Shown here: piece after piece, positions 43,915 to 52,327 of the stretch
How positions within the stretch are numbered: position 1 is the first letter of the stretch
How the letters are laid out: each line of letters starts with the position of its first letter
Source: Microbacterium sp. Root61
GTDB taxonomy: Bacteria > Actinomycetota > Actinomycetes > Actinomycetales > Microbacteriaceae
Direction of reading: 5' to 3'
Length of the DNA stretch: 64,000 nucleotides
Assembly: GCF_001427525.1 (NCBI RefSeq)
Contig: NZ_LMGU01000002.1
Span: 83,768 to 147,767, forward strand
Made by a program: the position numbers and the translations under genes
Notes under the pieces: model-generated
What the model was told of the DNA's origin: nothing
Databases searched by the model: none
What the model saw: the letters and a program-made list of their open reading frames with translations, nothing else

Positions 43915-43920
43915 ATCCTA
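43915..43920 (-). promoter_or_regulatory. Candidate -10 (TAGGAT) for sdhCDAB
   Basis: TAGGAT on the minus strand would start a leader of about 62 nt ahead of sdhC. No good -35 is seen; the two palindromes at 43945-43978 lie just upstream of where one would be, an activator-like position. Confidence 0.45.
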
Positions 43921-43944
43921 TTCCCGTCCTTCATGCGGATGGTG

Positions 43945-43978
43945 GTTAGGTGGACCTAACTATCTTGACATCAAGATA
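43945..43978. promoter_or_regulatory. Two abutting perfect palindromes between sdhC and manC
   Basis: GTTAGGTGGACCTAAC (43945-43960, arms 7+7) is followed without a gap by TATCTTGACATCAAGATA (43961-43978, arms 8+8). They lie in the divergent sdh-manC region, directly upstream of the manC -35. Two different palindromes suggest two different regulators. The first resembles an iron-box half pattern (TTAGG/CCTAA) but with a 4-bp instead of 9-bp spacing. Confidence 0.7.
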
Positions 43979-43979
43979 A

Positions 43980-44007
43980 TTGGAACGGATGCCGGTCCCG
44001 GTAGCCT
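43980..44007 (+). promoter_or_regulatory. manC promoter, leaderless
   Basis: TTGGAA (43980-43985), 16-bp spacer, TAGCCT (44002-44007), 6-base spacer, ATG 44014. There is no ribosome site, so the mRNA should begin at the ATG. Confidence 0.6.
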
Positions 44008-44013
44008 GGGGGC

Positions 44014-45129
44014 ATGGCTGAGCCGATCGACGACTTCTACGCAGTGATTCCGGCCGGAGGCATCGGCAGCAGGCTCTGGCCGCTGTCGCGTGCGGACGCA
44101 CCGAAGTTCCTGCACGACCTGACCGGTTCGGGGCACACTCTGCTGCGCGACACCTGGGACCGCCTGGAGCCGCTGGCGGGCGCCGGGCGCATCGCCGTGG
44201 TGACGGGTCGCGCCCACCGGGCCGCCGTCGAGAAGGAGCTTCCCGGCATTCCGGACCGCAACGTCATCCTCGAGTCCGAGCCGCGGGACTCCGCTGCCGC
44301 GATCGGGCTGGCCGCCGCGATCCTGGTCCGCCGCGAGCCCGACGTCATCATCGGCTCGTTCGCCGCCGACCACGTCATCCGCGGCACGCAGGTGTTCGAC
44401 TGGGCCGTGCAGCAGGCCGTCGCCGTCGCGCGCGAGGGCTACATCTGCACGATCGGGATCCCGCCGACCGAGCCCTCGGTGGGCTTCGGCTACATCCAGA
44501 AGGGCGAGGAGCTGGTCGTGGCCGGCGCTCCGGAGGCGGCCACGGTGCAGCGCTTCGTGGAGAAGCCCGACCTCGAGACCGCCCGCGGCTACCTCGCCGA
44601 GCGGACGTACCTGTGGAACGCGGGCATGTTCATCAGCCGCGCCGACGTGCTGCTGGGGGAGATCGCCGAGAACCAGCCGCACCTGTACGCGGGACTGATG
44701 GACCTCGCCGAGGCCTGGGACGATCGCGACCTGCGCGGCCCCGTGGTGGACCGGGTGTGGCCCTCGCTGCCGAAGATCGCCATCGACTACGCCGTCGCCG
44801 AGCCCGCCGCCGAGAAGGGCCTCCTCGCCGTCATCCCCGGCCACTTCGACTGGGACGACGTCGGAGACTTCGCCAGCCTCAGCAAGCTCGTCTCGAACGG
44901 TCGCAAGAACGACCTCGCGATCCTCGGGGAGAACGCCCGCATCCTGGCCGATGCCTCCAGCGGCATCGTGGTGAGCCAGACGCAGCGCATCATCAGCGTC
45001 ATCGGTATGAAGGACATCGTGATCGTCGACACCGACGACGCCCTCCTGATCACAACCAGCGAGCACGCGCAGCGGGTCAAGGGCGTCGTGGACGCCCTCA
45101 AGCTCAACGGTCGCGGCGACGTCCTCTGA
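44014..45129 (+). CDS. manC: Mannose-1-phosphate guanylyltransferase
   Basis: 371 residues, single-domain form without the C-terminal isomerase domain. Nucleotidyltransferase signature YAVIPAGGIGSRLWPLSRADAPKFL (residues about 9-33, blocks AGGIGSRLWPLSR and APKFL), SFAADHVI and FVEKPDLETARGYL. It makes GDP-mannose from mannose 1-phosphate and GTP for glycans or lipoglycans. Stand-alone here; no glycosyltransferases adjoin. The promoter abuts the ATG. Confidence 0.93.
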   Translation: MAEPIDDFYAVIPAGGIGSRLWPLSRADAPKFLHDLTGSGHTLLRDTWDRLEPLAGAGRIAVVTGRAHRAAVEKELPGIPDRNVILESEPRDSAAAIGLAAAILVRREPDVIIGSFAADHVIRGTQVFDWAVQQAVAVAREGYICTIGIPPTEPSVGFGYIQKGEELVVAGAPEAATVQRFVEKPDLETARGYLAERTYLWNAGMFISRADVLLGEIAENQPHLYAGLMDLAEAWDDRDLRGPVVDRVWPSLPKIAIDYAVAEPAAEKGLLAVIPGHFDWDDVGDFASLSKLVSNGRKNDLAILGENARILADASSGIVVSQTQRIISVIGMKDIVIVDTDDALLITTSEHAQRVKGVVDALKLNGRGDVL

Positions 45130-45239
45130 CGCCGGCCGGCCTCGATCCGGCGTCGGCTCTGTTGCGTCTTTGTAACCATTCCCCGCACGGCGTGCGTTCG
45201 GCGTGCAAGCGGGGCGTCACAGTAGGTAACTTCGTACTC

Positions 45240-45258
45240 ACCCGCGAGGTCCGCGGGT
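45240..45258 (+). promoter_or_regulatory. Hairpin in the 5' leader of the nucleoside transport operon
   Basis: ACCCGCG-AGGTC-CGCGGGT, a perfect 7-bp stem followed by CTTTCC, ends 9 bases before the GGAGG ribosome site of the BMP lipoprotein gene. It could be a weak attenuator or an mRNA-stabilising stem. The rest of the 149-bp gap after manC has CCCCGC/GCGGGG arms (45181-45186, 45209-45214) and a possible -10 TAACTT (45227-45232) but no sure promoter. Confidence 0.45.
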
Positions 45259-45278
45259 CTTTCCTCGTGGAGGCACAG

Positions 45279-46388
45279 TTGACCATTTCCACCCGTAAGC
45301 GACTTCTGGGCGGCCTCGTCGCCACCAGCGTCGTGGCTCTTCTCGCCGGTTGCGCATCTGCTCCGACCCCCACGTCGACCGAGAGCGGCGCCGCTGGCGG
45401 CGCCATCGACGGCTTCAAGCCCTGCATGGTCTCCGACGCGGGCGGGTTCGATGACAAGTCGTTCAACCAGCTCGGCTTCGAGGGCCTGAACGCCGCAGCC
45501 GACGCTCTGGGCGTCGAGCCCGTGACGGTCCAGTCCAACTCCGAGTCGGACTTCGCCCCGAACATCACGAGCCTGCTCGACCAGAACTGCACGCTCATCG
45601 TGACCGTCGGCTTCGCGCTGGCTTCCGCTGCGGGCGAGGCGGCCATCGCCAACCCCGACGTCGAGTTCGTCTCGATCGACGACGTGGTCGACAACGACTT
45701 CGACGGCAAGACCGACGCCGACAACATCAAGCCCATCGTCTTCGACACCTCGCAGGCCGCGTTCCTCGCCGGCTACGCCGCGGCGTCGTTCTCGGAGGCC
45801 AAGAAGGTCGGCACCTTCGGCGGGATGAACTTCCCGACCGTCTCGATCTTCATGGACGGCTTCGCGCAGGGCGTGGCGTACTGGAACGAGGTCAAGGGCG
45901 ACACCGTCCAGGTCCTCGGCTGGGACACCGCCGCGCAGGACGGCGTGTTCACCGGTGGCTTCGACGCCAACCAGGACGCGATCAACGCGGCTCAGGGTCT
46001 CGTCGACCAGGGCGTGGACGTGCTGCTGCCCGTCGGCGGCCCGATCTACCAGAGCGCCGCATCGGTCATCCGTGACTCGGGCCGCGAGATCGCCCTCATC
46101 GGCGTCGACGCGGACGTGTTCGAGACCGACCCGACCGTCGGCGACCTGCTGCTCACCTCGATCCGCAAGGGCATCGACGTGGGTGTCAACGAGGCTGTGA
46201 CCGCAGCGGGCATGGGTGAGTTCGACAACACCCCGTTCGTCGGCACGCTCGAGAACGAGGGTGTCGGACTGGCGCCGTTCCACGACTTCGCCGACAAGGT
46301 CTCGCCGGACCTGCAGGCTGAGCTGGACGACATCACCGCCGGCATCATCGACGGCTCGATCCCGGTCACGTCCTACCTCAACAAGTAG
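45279..46388 (+). CDS. BMP family nucleoside-binding lipoprotein (PnrA/BmpA-like)
   Basis: 369 residues. Lipoprotein signal peptide with lipobox LLAGC (Cys25), then the BMP fold: VSDAGGFDDKSFNQLGFEGL, VSIDDVVDNDF, AAFLAGYAAASFSEAKKVGTFGG and VDVLLPVGGPIYQS. BMP lipoproteins capture purine and other nucleosides at the membrane surface for an ABC importer. TTG 45279 is preceded by GGAGG with a 6-base spacer. It is followed by a hairpin and then the ATPase and permease genes, so the binding protein may be made in excess of the rest. Confidence 0.93.
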   Translation: MTISTRKRLLGGLVATSVVALLAGCASAPTPTSTESGAAGGAIDGFKPCMVSDAGGFDDKSFNQLGFEGLNAAADALGVEPVTVQSNSESDFAPNITSLLDQNCTLIVTVGFALASAAGEAAIANPDVEFVSIDDVVDNDFDGKTDADNIKPIVFDTSQAAFLAGYAAASFSEAKKVGTFGGMNFPTVSIFMDGFAQGVAYWNEVKGDTVQVLGWDTAAQDGVFTGGFDANQDAINAAQGLVDQGVDVLLPVGGPIYQSAASVIRDSGREIALIGVDADVFETDPTVGDLLLTSIRKGIDVGVNEAVTAAGMGEFDNTPFVGTLENEGVGLAPFHDFADKVSPDLQAELDDITAGIIDGSIPVTSYLNK

Positions 46389-46401
46389 ACGCACCGGAAC
46401 G

Positions 46402-46431
46402 TGGGGAGGCTGGGAAACCGGCCTCCCCACT
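46402..46431 (+). terminator. Hairpin after BMP lipoprotein gene
   Basis: Perfect 10-bp arms GTGGGGAGGC and GCCTCCCCAC around a 10-base loop, followed by TTCTGTCTGCTCT. It lies 14 bases after the stop and before a new promoter at 46496, so it probably ends most transcripts. Confidence 0.7.
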
Positions 46432-46495
46432 TCTGTCTGCTCTCGACGCCGTCGCGCGCTCGAGAAATCCCTCCACCATCACTCACACCGCTCAC

Positions 46496-46501
46496 TAGGA
46501 T
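46496..46501 (+). promoter_or_regulatory. -10 hexamer TAGGAT for nucleoside ABC ATPase gene
   Basis: TAGGAT, 8-base spacer, ATG 46510. The mRNA would be leaderless or have only a few 5' bases. Confidence 0.5.
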
Positions 46502-46509
46502 CGGGGACT

Positions 46510-48027
46510 ATGAAGCTCGAACTTCGGGGCATCACCAAGCGGTTCGGCTCCCTCGTCGCCAACGATCACATCGATCTCGTGGTGCAGCCGGGGGAGATCC
46601 ACTGTCTTCTGGGTGAGAACGGCGCGGGCAAGTCGACGCTGATGAACGTCCTCTACGGTCTCTACCGCGCCGACGACGGGTTCATCCTCCTCGATGACGA
46701 GGTGCAGAACTTCCAGGGCCCGGGCGATGCGATGCACGCCGGCATCGGCATGGTGCATCAGCACTTCATGCTGATCCCCGTCTTCACCGTCGCCGAGAAC
46801 GTCATGCTGGGCCACGAGGCCACCAAGGGCGGAGGCATCCTCGACGTGGAGGCGGCCCGCGTCCGCGTGCGCGAGATCTCCGCCCGCTTCGGGTTCGATG
46901 TCGATCCCGATGCTCTGGTCGAAGACCTCCCCGTCGGCGTCCAGCAGCGTGTCGAGATCATCAAGGCGCTGTCCCGTGACGCGCGCGTGCTCGTCTTCGA
47001 CGAGCCCACCGCCGTTCTCACGCCGCAGGAGACCGACGAGCTCATGGAGATCATGCGGCAACTGCGCGAAGCCGGCACCGCGATCGTCTTCATCACCCAC
47101 AAGCTGCGCGAAGTGCGCGAGGTCGCGGACCGGATCACCGTCATCCGTCTGGGCAAGGTCGTCGGCGAGGCATCTCCCGACGCGACGAACGCCGAGCTCG
47201 CCGAGCTCATGGTCGGTCGTGCCGTCGAGCTCACCGTGCACAAGGACGCACCGAAGCTCGGCGAACGCGCCCTCATCGTCGAGGGGCTCACGGTCATCGA
47301 CGCGAAGGACCAGATCGTCGTCAACGACGTCAGCTTCGACGTCCGCGCGGGAGAGATCGTCGCCGTCGCCGGCGTGCAGGGCAACGGCCAGACCGAGCTC
47401 ACCGAGGCACTTGTCGGGCTCGAGCGCCGGGTCAACGGATCGATCATCCTCAACGGCCAGCAGCTGGTCGGCGCCTCGGTGCGCCGCATCCTGGACGAGG
47501 GCGTCGGCTTCATCCCCGAGGACCGTCAGGAAGACGGACTGGTCGGCGGGATGTCGATCGCCGAGAACCTGGTGCTGGACCGCGTCGAAGGACCCCCGTT
47601 CGCGCGCGGCGGAGGCCTGCGCCTCGGCTACATCGCCGAGTTCGCCGCCGAGAAGTTCCAGGAGTTCGACGTGCGCGGCCCCGGCATCGAGGCGGCCGTG
47701 GGCACACTGTCCGGTGGCAACCAGCAGAAGGTCGTCCTCGCGCGCGAGCTGAGCCGCGAGCTGTCGCTGTTCGTCGCCGCCCAGCCGACCCGCGGGGTCG
47801 ACGTCGGCTCGATCGAGTTCATCCACAAGCGCATCATCGAGACGCGGGATGCCGGCATCCCCGTCATCGTCGTCTCGACCGAGCTCGACGAGGTCACGGC
47901 CCTGGCCGACCGCATCATCGTGATGTACCGCGGCCGCATCGTCGGCATCGTGCCCGGTGACACCCCGCGCGGGGTGCTCGGACTGATGATGGCCGGCGAA
48001 GTTCCGGGAGAGGGCGTGGCCGCATGA
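46510..48027 (+). CDS. Nucleoside ABC importer ATP-binding protein (two ABC domains)
   Basis: 505 residues, duplicated ATPase as in NupA/YufO and RbsA. First domain: Walker A GENGAGKSTLM, signature LPVGVQQRVEI, Walker B VLVFDEPTAVLTPQE. Second domain: Walker A degenerate as GVQGNGQTELTEAL, signature LSGGNQQKVVLAREL, Walker B region LFVAAQPTRGVD. The degenerate second Walker A and the Walker B without acidic pair are usual for this group. The permease genes follow with ATGA overlaps. Confidence 0.95.
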   Translation: MKLELRGITKRFGSLVANDHIDLVVQPGEIHCLLGENGAGKSTLMNVLYGLYRADDGFILLDDEVQNFQGPGDAMHAGIGMVHQHFMLIPVFTVAENVMLGHEATKGGGILDVEAARVRVREISARFGFDVDPDALVEDLPVGVQQRVEIIKALSRDARVLVFDEPTAVLTPQETDELMEIMRQLREAGTAIVFITHKLREVREVADRITVIRLGKVVGEASPDATNAELAELMVGRAVELTVHKDAPKLGERALIVEGLTVIDAKDQIVVNDVSFDVRAGEIVAVAGVQGNGQTELTEALVGLERRVNGSIILNGQQLVGASVRRILDEGVGFIPEDRQEDGLVGGMSIAENLVLDRVEGPPFARGGGLRLGYIAEFAAEKFQEFDVRGPGIEAAVGTLSGGNQQKVVLARELSRELSLFVAAQPTRGVDVGSIEFIHKRIIETRDAGIPVIVVSTELDEVTALADRIIVMYRGRIVGIVPGDTPRGVLGLMMAGEVPGEGVAA

Positions 48028-49319
48028 GCGAGAACCTCACCGGCGGGGCCCACGTGACCCCGCCCGACCCACTGCGACAGCCGCCCGAGCCACCGTCGAA
48101 GTGGCACGACACGTTCCTGAAGATCACGCAGGGCAACGCGATCATCTCGGTGCTCGCGGTCTTCCTCGCCCTGGTGGTCGGCGGCATCATGATCGCCTTC
48201 ACCGACGAAGACGTGCAGGCGGCCTCCGTCTACTTCTTCTCGCGGCCGGCCGACACGCTGATCGCGGTCTGGAACGCCGTCGCCGGCGCGTACTCGGCCC
48301 TGTTCCAGGGATCGATCTACAACTTCGGCGCGCCGACGTTCGCCCGCGCCATCCGCCCCCTCACCGAGACGCTGACGTTCGCCACACCGCTGATCGCGGC
48401 AGGCCTCGGCGTTGCGCTCGCGTTCCGCATCGGCATGTTCAACATCGGTGGTCGCGGACAGATGCTGATGGCGTCCGCCGCCGCGGGCTGGGTCGCGTTC
48501 TCGCTCGATCTGCCGTGGGGCATCCACATGATCGTCGCGCTCATCGCGGGTCTGGCGGCCGGTGCCCTCTGGGCCGGCATCGCGGGCGCACTGAAGGCGT
48601 ACACCGGTGCGCACGAGGTGATCGTCACGATCATGCTCAACTACATCGCGTTTTATCTGATCTCGTGGATGCTGCGCACCCCGGGCCTGCTGCAGGCTCC
48701 CGGGTCGAACAACCCGAAGACGCCGCCAATGAAGGACACCGCGATCTTCCCGGAGCTGTTCGGACCGCAGTACAACCTGCACTTCGGCTTCATCCTCGTG
48801 ATCCTCGCGACGGTGCTGGTCTGGTGGATCCTCAGCCGCTCGAGCCTGGGCTTCAAGTTCCGCGCTGTCGGGGAGAACCCCAAGGCCGCCCGGGTCGCCG
48901 GTATCGACGTGAAGCGCATGTACATCTACGGCATGCTCATCGCGGGCGCCCTGGTGGGTCTGGCCGGCGTGAACCAGGTGCTCGGCACGATCACCACCGG
49001 ATTCTCGGCCGACATCGACGCCGGGATCGGGTTCGACGCGATCACGGTGGCGCTCCTCGGGCGCTCCACACCGTGGGGCACGTTCGCCGCGGGCATCCTG
49101 TTCGGCGCGTTCAAGGCCGGCGGCTTCTCGATGCAGGCGGCCCAGGGCGTGCCGATCGAGATCGTGACCGTGGTGCAGGCGCTCATCGTGCTGTTCATCG
49201 CGGCGCCGCCGCTGGTGCGGACGATCTTCGGTCTGCCCTCGCCCGAACGCGATCAGCGACGTCGGGAGAAGGAGCGCCAGAAGGCGCTCAAGGCCGAGGC
49301 AGGGGCGGTGGCGAAATGA
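48024..49319 (+). CDS. Nucleoside ABC importer permease (YufP/NupB-like)
   Basis: 431 residues, about ten hydrophobic segments, of the BPD_transp_2 family. Landmarks: FRIGMFNIGGRGQMLMASAAAGW, GAHEVIVTIMLNYIAFYLISW and GFKFRAVGENPKAARVAGIDV (conserved loop that contacts the ATPase). A hydrophilic N-terminus of about 40 residues, Pro-rich. The start overlaps the ATPase stop. Confidence 0.93.
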   Translation: MSENLTGGAHVTPPDPLRQPPEPPSKWHDTFLKITQGNAIISVLAVFLALVVGGIMIAFTDEDVQAASVYFFSRPADTLIAVWNAVAGAYSALFQGSIYNFGAPTFARAIRPLTETLTFATPLIAAGLGVALAFRIGMFNIGGRGQMLMASAAAGWVAFSLDLPWGIHMIVALIAGLAAGALWAGIAGALKAYTGAHEVIVTIMLNYIAFYLISWMLRTPGLLQAPGSNNPKTPPMKDTAIFPELFGPQYNLHFGFILVILATVLVWWILSRSSLGFKFRAVGENPKAARVAGIDVKRMYIYGMLIAGALVGLAGVNQVLGTITTGFSADIDAGIGFDAITVALLGRSTPWGTFAAGILFGAFKAGGFSMQAAQGVPIEIVTVVQALIVLFIAAPPLVRTIFGLPSPERDQRRREKERQKALKAEAGAVAK

Positions 49320-50596
49320 CGATGACCGCAGACGCGCCGCTCCACTCCGGCGCCCCCGAGAAGGCCGCAGTGCGCAGCTGGAAGGCACCGATCACGCTCG
49401 CCGTGTTCACGGTGCTGTACGTGCTGCTGATCACCGCGGCGCCCCGCACGGGCGAGACGACCTTCCGTCTGTCCACCGCGGCCGACGCGATTCAGCTGCC
49501 CGAGTTCCCGGTGTCGGTGGTGACGACGACCTGGATCGTCGGCATCCTCCTGATCCTGCTCACCGCGCTGTCGACCTGGCTCGTGCAGCGCACCACCCGC
49601 ACCCCGCTGTGGCTGATCGCCGCGTACATCTTCATCGCCATCGTCGGGTTCCTCACGTGGGCGGCCGCCGGGGCGACAATCCCCGTCGCGGGCCTGCTGG
49701 CGGGCGCGGTGGCTCTGGCCATCCCGCTCATCTACGGTGCGCTGGCCGGCGTCATCGGCGAGCGTGCGGGTGTCGTGAACATCGCGATCGAGGGTCAGCT
49801 GCTGGCCGGAGCATTCAGCGCGGCGGTGGTCTCCACGATCACCGGCCAGCCGGTGCTGGGCATGCTCGCGGCGATGGTCGCAGGGGTCCTCGTCGCGTTC
49901 GTGCTGGCCGCGTTCGCGATCAAGTACCTCGTCGACCAGGTGATCGTCGGTGTCGTGCTCAACGTGCTCGTCGCGGGCCTCACGAGCTTCCTGTACTCGC
50001 AGGTGCTGCAGCCCAACCGGGAGCTGCTGAACAACCCGCCGCGGTTCGACCGCATCCCGATCCCGTTCCTGAGCGAGATCCCCGTGATCGGGCCCGTCCT
50101 GTTCCGCCAGACGATCATCGTGTACCTGATGTACATCGCGGTCGCGCTGGTGTGGTTCGGAATGTTCCGCACCCGCTGGGGTCTGCGTCTGCGCGCGGTA
50201 GGCGAGCACCCGCAGGCCGCGGACACGGTGGGCATCAAGGTCAACCCGACGCGGTTCTGGAACGTGCTGCTCGCGGGCGCCATCGCCGGCCTCGGCGGCA
50301 CGGTGTTCACGATCGGCAACGGCATCGCGTTCAACAAGGAGATGACAGCGGGTGCGGGATTCATCGCGCTCGCGGCGGTCATCTTCGGCCAGTGGGATCC
50401 GATCAAGGCGACGCTCGCGGCGCTGCTGTTCGGGTTCGCCTCCAGCCTGCAGAACACGCTCAGCGTCATCGGCTCCCCGGTGCCCAGCGAGTTCATGCTG
50501 ATGCTGCCTTACCTCGTGACGATCTTCGTCGTCGCCGGAGTCGTCGGACGCTCGCGGGCGCCTGCCGCTGACGGCCAGCCATACATCAAGGGATGA
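49316..50596 (+). CDS. Nucleoside ABC importer permease (YufQ/NupC-like)
   Basis: 426 residues, about ten to eleven hydrophobic segments, second permease of the pair. Landmarks: GVIGERAGVVNIAIEGQLLAGAF, VDQVIVGVVLNVLVAGLTSFLYS and GLRLRAVGEHPQAADTVGIKV. It overlaps its partner by 4 bases and is followed by cdd after 4 bp, linking uptake to salvage. Confidence 0.93.
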   Translation: MTMTADAPLHSGAPEKAAVRSWKAPITLAVFTVLYVLLITAAPRTGETTFRLSTAADAIQLPEFPVSVVTTTWIVGILLILLTALSTWLVQRTTRTPLWLIAAYIFIAIVGFLTWAAAGATIPVAGLLAGAVALAIPLIYGALAGVIGERAGVVNIAIEGQLLAGAFSAAVVSTITGQPVLGMLAAMVAGVLVAFVLAAFAIKYLVDQVIVGVVLNVLVAGLTSFLYSQVLQPNRELLNNPPRFDRIPIPFLSEIPVIGPVLFRQTIIVYLMYIAVALVWFGMFRTRWGLRLRAVGEHPQAADTVGIKVNPTRFWNVLLAGAIAGLGGTVFTIGNGIAFNKEMTAGAGFIALAAVIFGQWDPIKATLAALLFGFASSLQNTLSVIGSPVPSEFMLMLPYLVTIFVVAGVVGRSRAPAADGQPYIKG

Positions 50597-50600
50597 GCAC

Positions 50601-51002
50601 GTGACCGATATCGACTGGGATGAACTCCGCACCGTCGCGACCGAGGCGATGAAGCGGGCCTATGCGCCGTACTCGCGATATCGGGTCGGTGCGGCCGCGC
50701 TGGTCAGCGACGGCCGCATCGTGTCGGGCTGCAACGTCGAGAACGCGTCGTACGGCGTCGGTCTGTGCGCGGAGTGCGCGCTGGTCGGCGACCTGCACAT
50801 GTCGGGCGGCGGTGAGCTGGTCGCTTTCGTCTGCGTCAACGGCGACGGCCAGACGATCATGCCGTGCGGGCGCTGCCGACAGCTGCTCTACGAATTCGCC
50901 CTGCCGGGGATGCTGCTGGAGACAGTGTCGGGCATCCGCACGATCGACGAGGTGCTGCCCGATGCGTTCGGGCCGCGCGATCTCGAGGAGGTCAGCCGAT
51001 GA
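50601..51002 (+). CDS. cdd: Cytidine deaminase
   Basis: 133 residues, tetrameric-type size. Zinc and catalytic motifs: GCNVENASYGVGLCAECA (CAE, residues about 54-58) and MPCGRCRQLL (PCxxC, about 88-94). AYAPYSRYRVGAA is the typical N-terminus. It deaminates (deoxy)cytidine to (deoxy)uridine. GTG 50601 has a weak upstream ribosome site inside the permease end. The stop overlaps deoA. Confidence 0.96.
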   Translation: MTDIDWDELRTVATEAMKRAYAPYSRYRVGAAALVSDGRIVSGCNVENASYGVGLCAECALVGDLHMSGGGELVAFVCVNGDGQTIMPCGRCRQLLYEFALPGMLLETVSGIRTIDEVLPDAFGPRDLEEVSR

Positions 51003-52288
51003 GCGTCGAGCCGTTCGACGCGGTCGATGTCATCCGCATCAAGCGCGACGGCGGGGTCGTCCCCGAGGACGCGCTGCGCTGGATGGTCGACGCCTACACG
51101 CGCGGCTACGTCGCCGACTCGCAGATGGCGGCCTTCGCGATGGCGGTGCTCCTGAACGGGATGCAGCGCGACGAGATCCGTGTCCTCACCGACGCCATGA
51201 TCGCCTCGGGGGAGCGGATGAGCTTCGCCGGTCTCGGCAAGCCGACCGTGGACAAGCACTCCACCGGTGGTGTGGGCGACAAGATCACCCTGCCACTGGC
51301 GCCGCTCGTGGCGGCATTCGGGGTCGCCGTCCCGCAGCTGTCCGGACGCGGCCTCGGCCACACCGGCGGCACGCTCGACAAGCTCGAGTCGATCCCGGGC
51401 TGGCGCGCGGCGCTGTCCAACGACGAGATGCTCGCACAGCTGGGTGGCGTGGGCGCGGTCATCTGCGCCGCCGGCAGCGGTCTCGCCCCGGCCGACAAGA
51501 AGCTCTACGCGCTGCGCGATGTCACCGGCACGGTCGAGGCGATCCCGCTGATCGCGTCGAGCATCATGTCCAAGAAGATCGCGGAAGGCACCGACTCGCT
51601 CGTGCTGGACGTGAAGTTCGGCTCCGGTGCGTTCATGCGCGACGTCGACAAGGCCCGCGAGCTGGCCCGCACGATGGTGGCGCTCGGCACGGATTCCGGG
51701 GTCGCGACGACCGCGCTGCTCACAGACATGAACACCCCGCTCGGACTCGCGATCGGCAACGCCAACGAGGTGCGCGAATCGGTCGAGGTGCTCGCCGGTG
51801 GCGGTCCCGCCGACATCGTGGAGCTGACGGTCGCCCTGGCGCGAGAGATGCTGGCGCTGGCCGGACAGCCCGACGCCGATGTCGAAGCCGCGCTGCGCGA
51901 CGGACGGGCGATGGACGCATGGCGCGCCATGATCATCGCGCAGGACGGGGATCCGGATGCGGCGCTCCCGCAGCCGAAGGAGACGCACACCGTGACGGCA
52001 TCCGCTTCCGGTGTCGTCACGCGCATGGAGGCGCTGCCGTTCGGAATTGCGGCCTGGCGCCTCGGCGCCGGACGCGCGCGCGCTCAGGACCCCGTCATCG
52101 ATGCCGCCGGCATCGACCTGCACGTCAAGCCGGGCGATGCGATCACCGCTGGGCAGCCGCTGTTCACCCTGTTGGCCGACGACGCGTCACGGTTCGACCG
52201 GGCGCTCGCCGCGGTCGAGGGCGCGTGGGAGATCGGCGCGGATGCCCCGCCCGTGACGCCGCTCGTGCTCGAGCGCGTCACCGCCTGA
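50999..52288 (+). CDS. deoA: Thymidine/pyrimidine-nucleoside phosphorylase
   Basis: 429 residues. Family signature SGRGLGHTGGTLDKLESIPG (residues about 117-136), phosphate-binding KHSTGGVGDKITLPL (about 83-97) and the KKIAEGTDSLVLDVKFGSGAFM block. The C-terminal PYNP domain has DLHVKPGDAITAGQPLFTL. It splits thymidine, and possibly uridine, to base and (deoxy)ribose 1-phosphate. ATG overlaps the cdd stop. Confidence 0.95.
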   Translation: MSVEPFDAVDVIRIKRDGGVVPEDALRWMVDAYTRGYVADSQMAAFAMAVLLNGMQRDEIRVLTDAMIASGERMSFAGLGKPTVDKHSTGGVGDKITLPLAPLVAAFGVAVPQLSGRGLGHTGGTLDKLESIPGWRAALSNDEMLAQLGGVGAVICAAGSGLAPADKKLYALRDVTGTVEAIPLIASSIMSKKIAEGTDSLVLDVKFGSGAFMRDVDKARELARTMVALGTDSGVATTALLTDMNTPLGLAIGNANEVRESVEVLAGGGPADIVELTVALAREMLALAGQPDADVEAALRDGRAMDAWRAMIIAQDGDPDAALPQPKETHTVTASASGVVTRMEALPFGIAAWRLGAGRARAQDPVIDAAGIDLHVKPGDAITAGQPLFTLLADDASRFDRALAAVEGAWEIGADAPPVTPLVLERVTA

Positions 52289-52327
52289 GCGATACGCTTT
52301 CCTTTCACCGATCGAGGAGTCACACCC

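Noticed and set aside
43945..43960. DtxR/IdeR iron box
   Set aside because: Contains TTAGG and CCTAA but separated by 4 bp rather than the 9 bp of the canonical 19-bp box; no iron gene adjoins.
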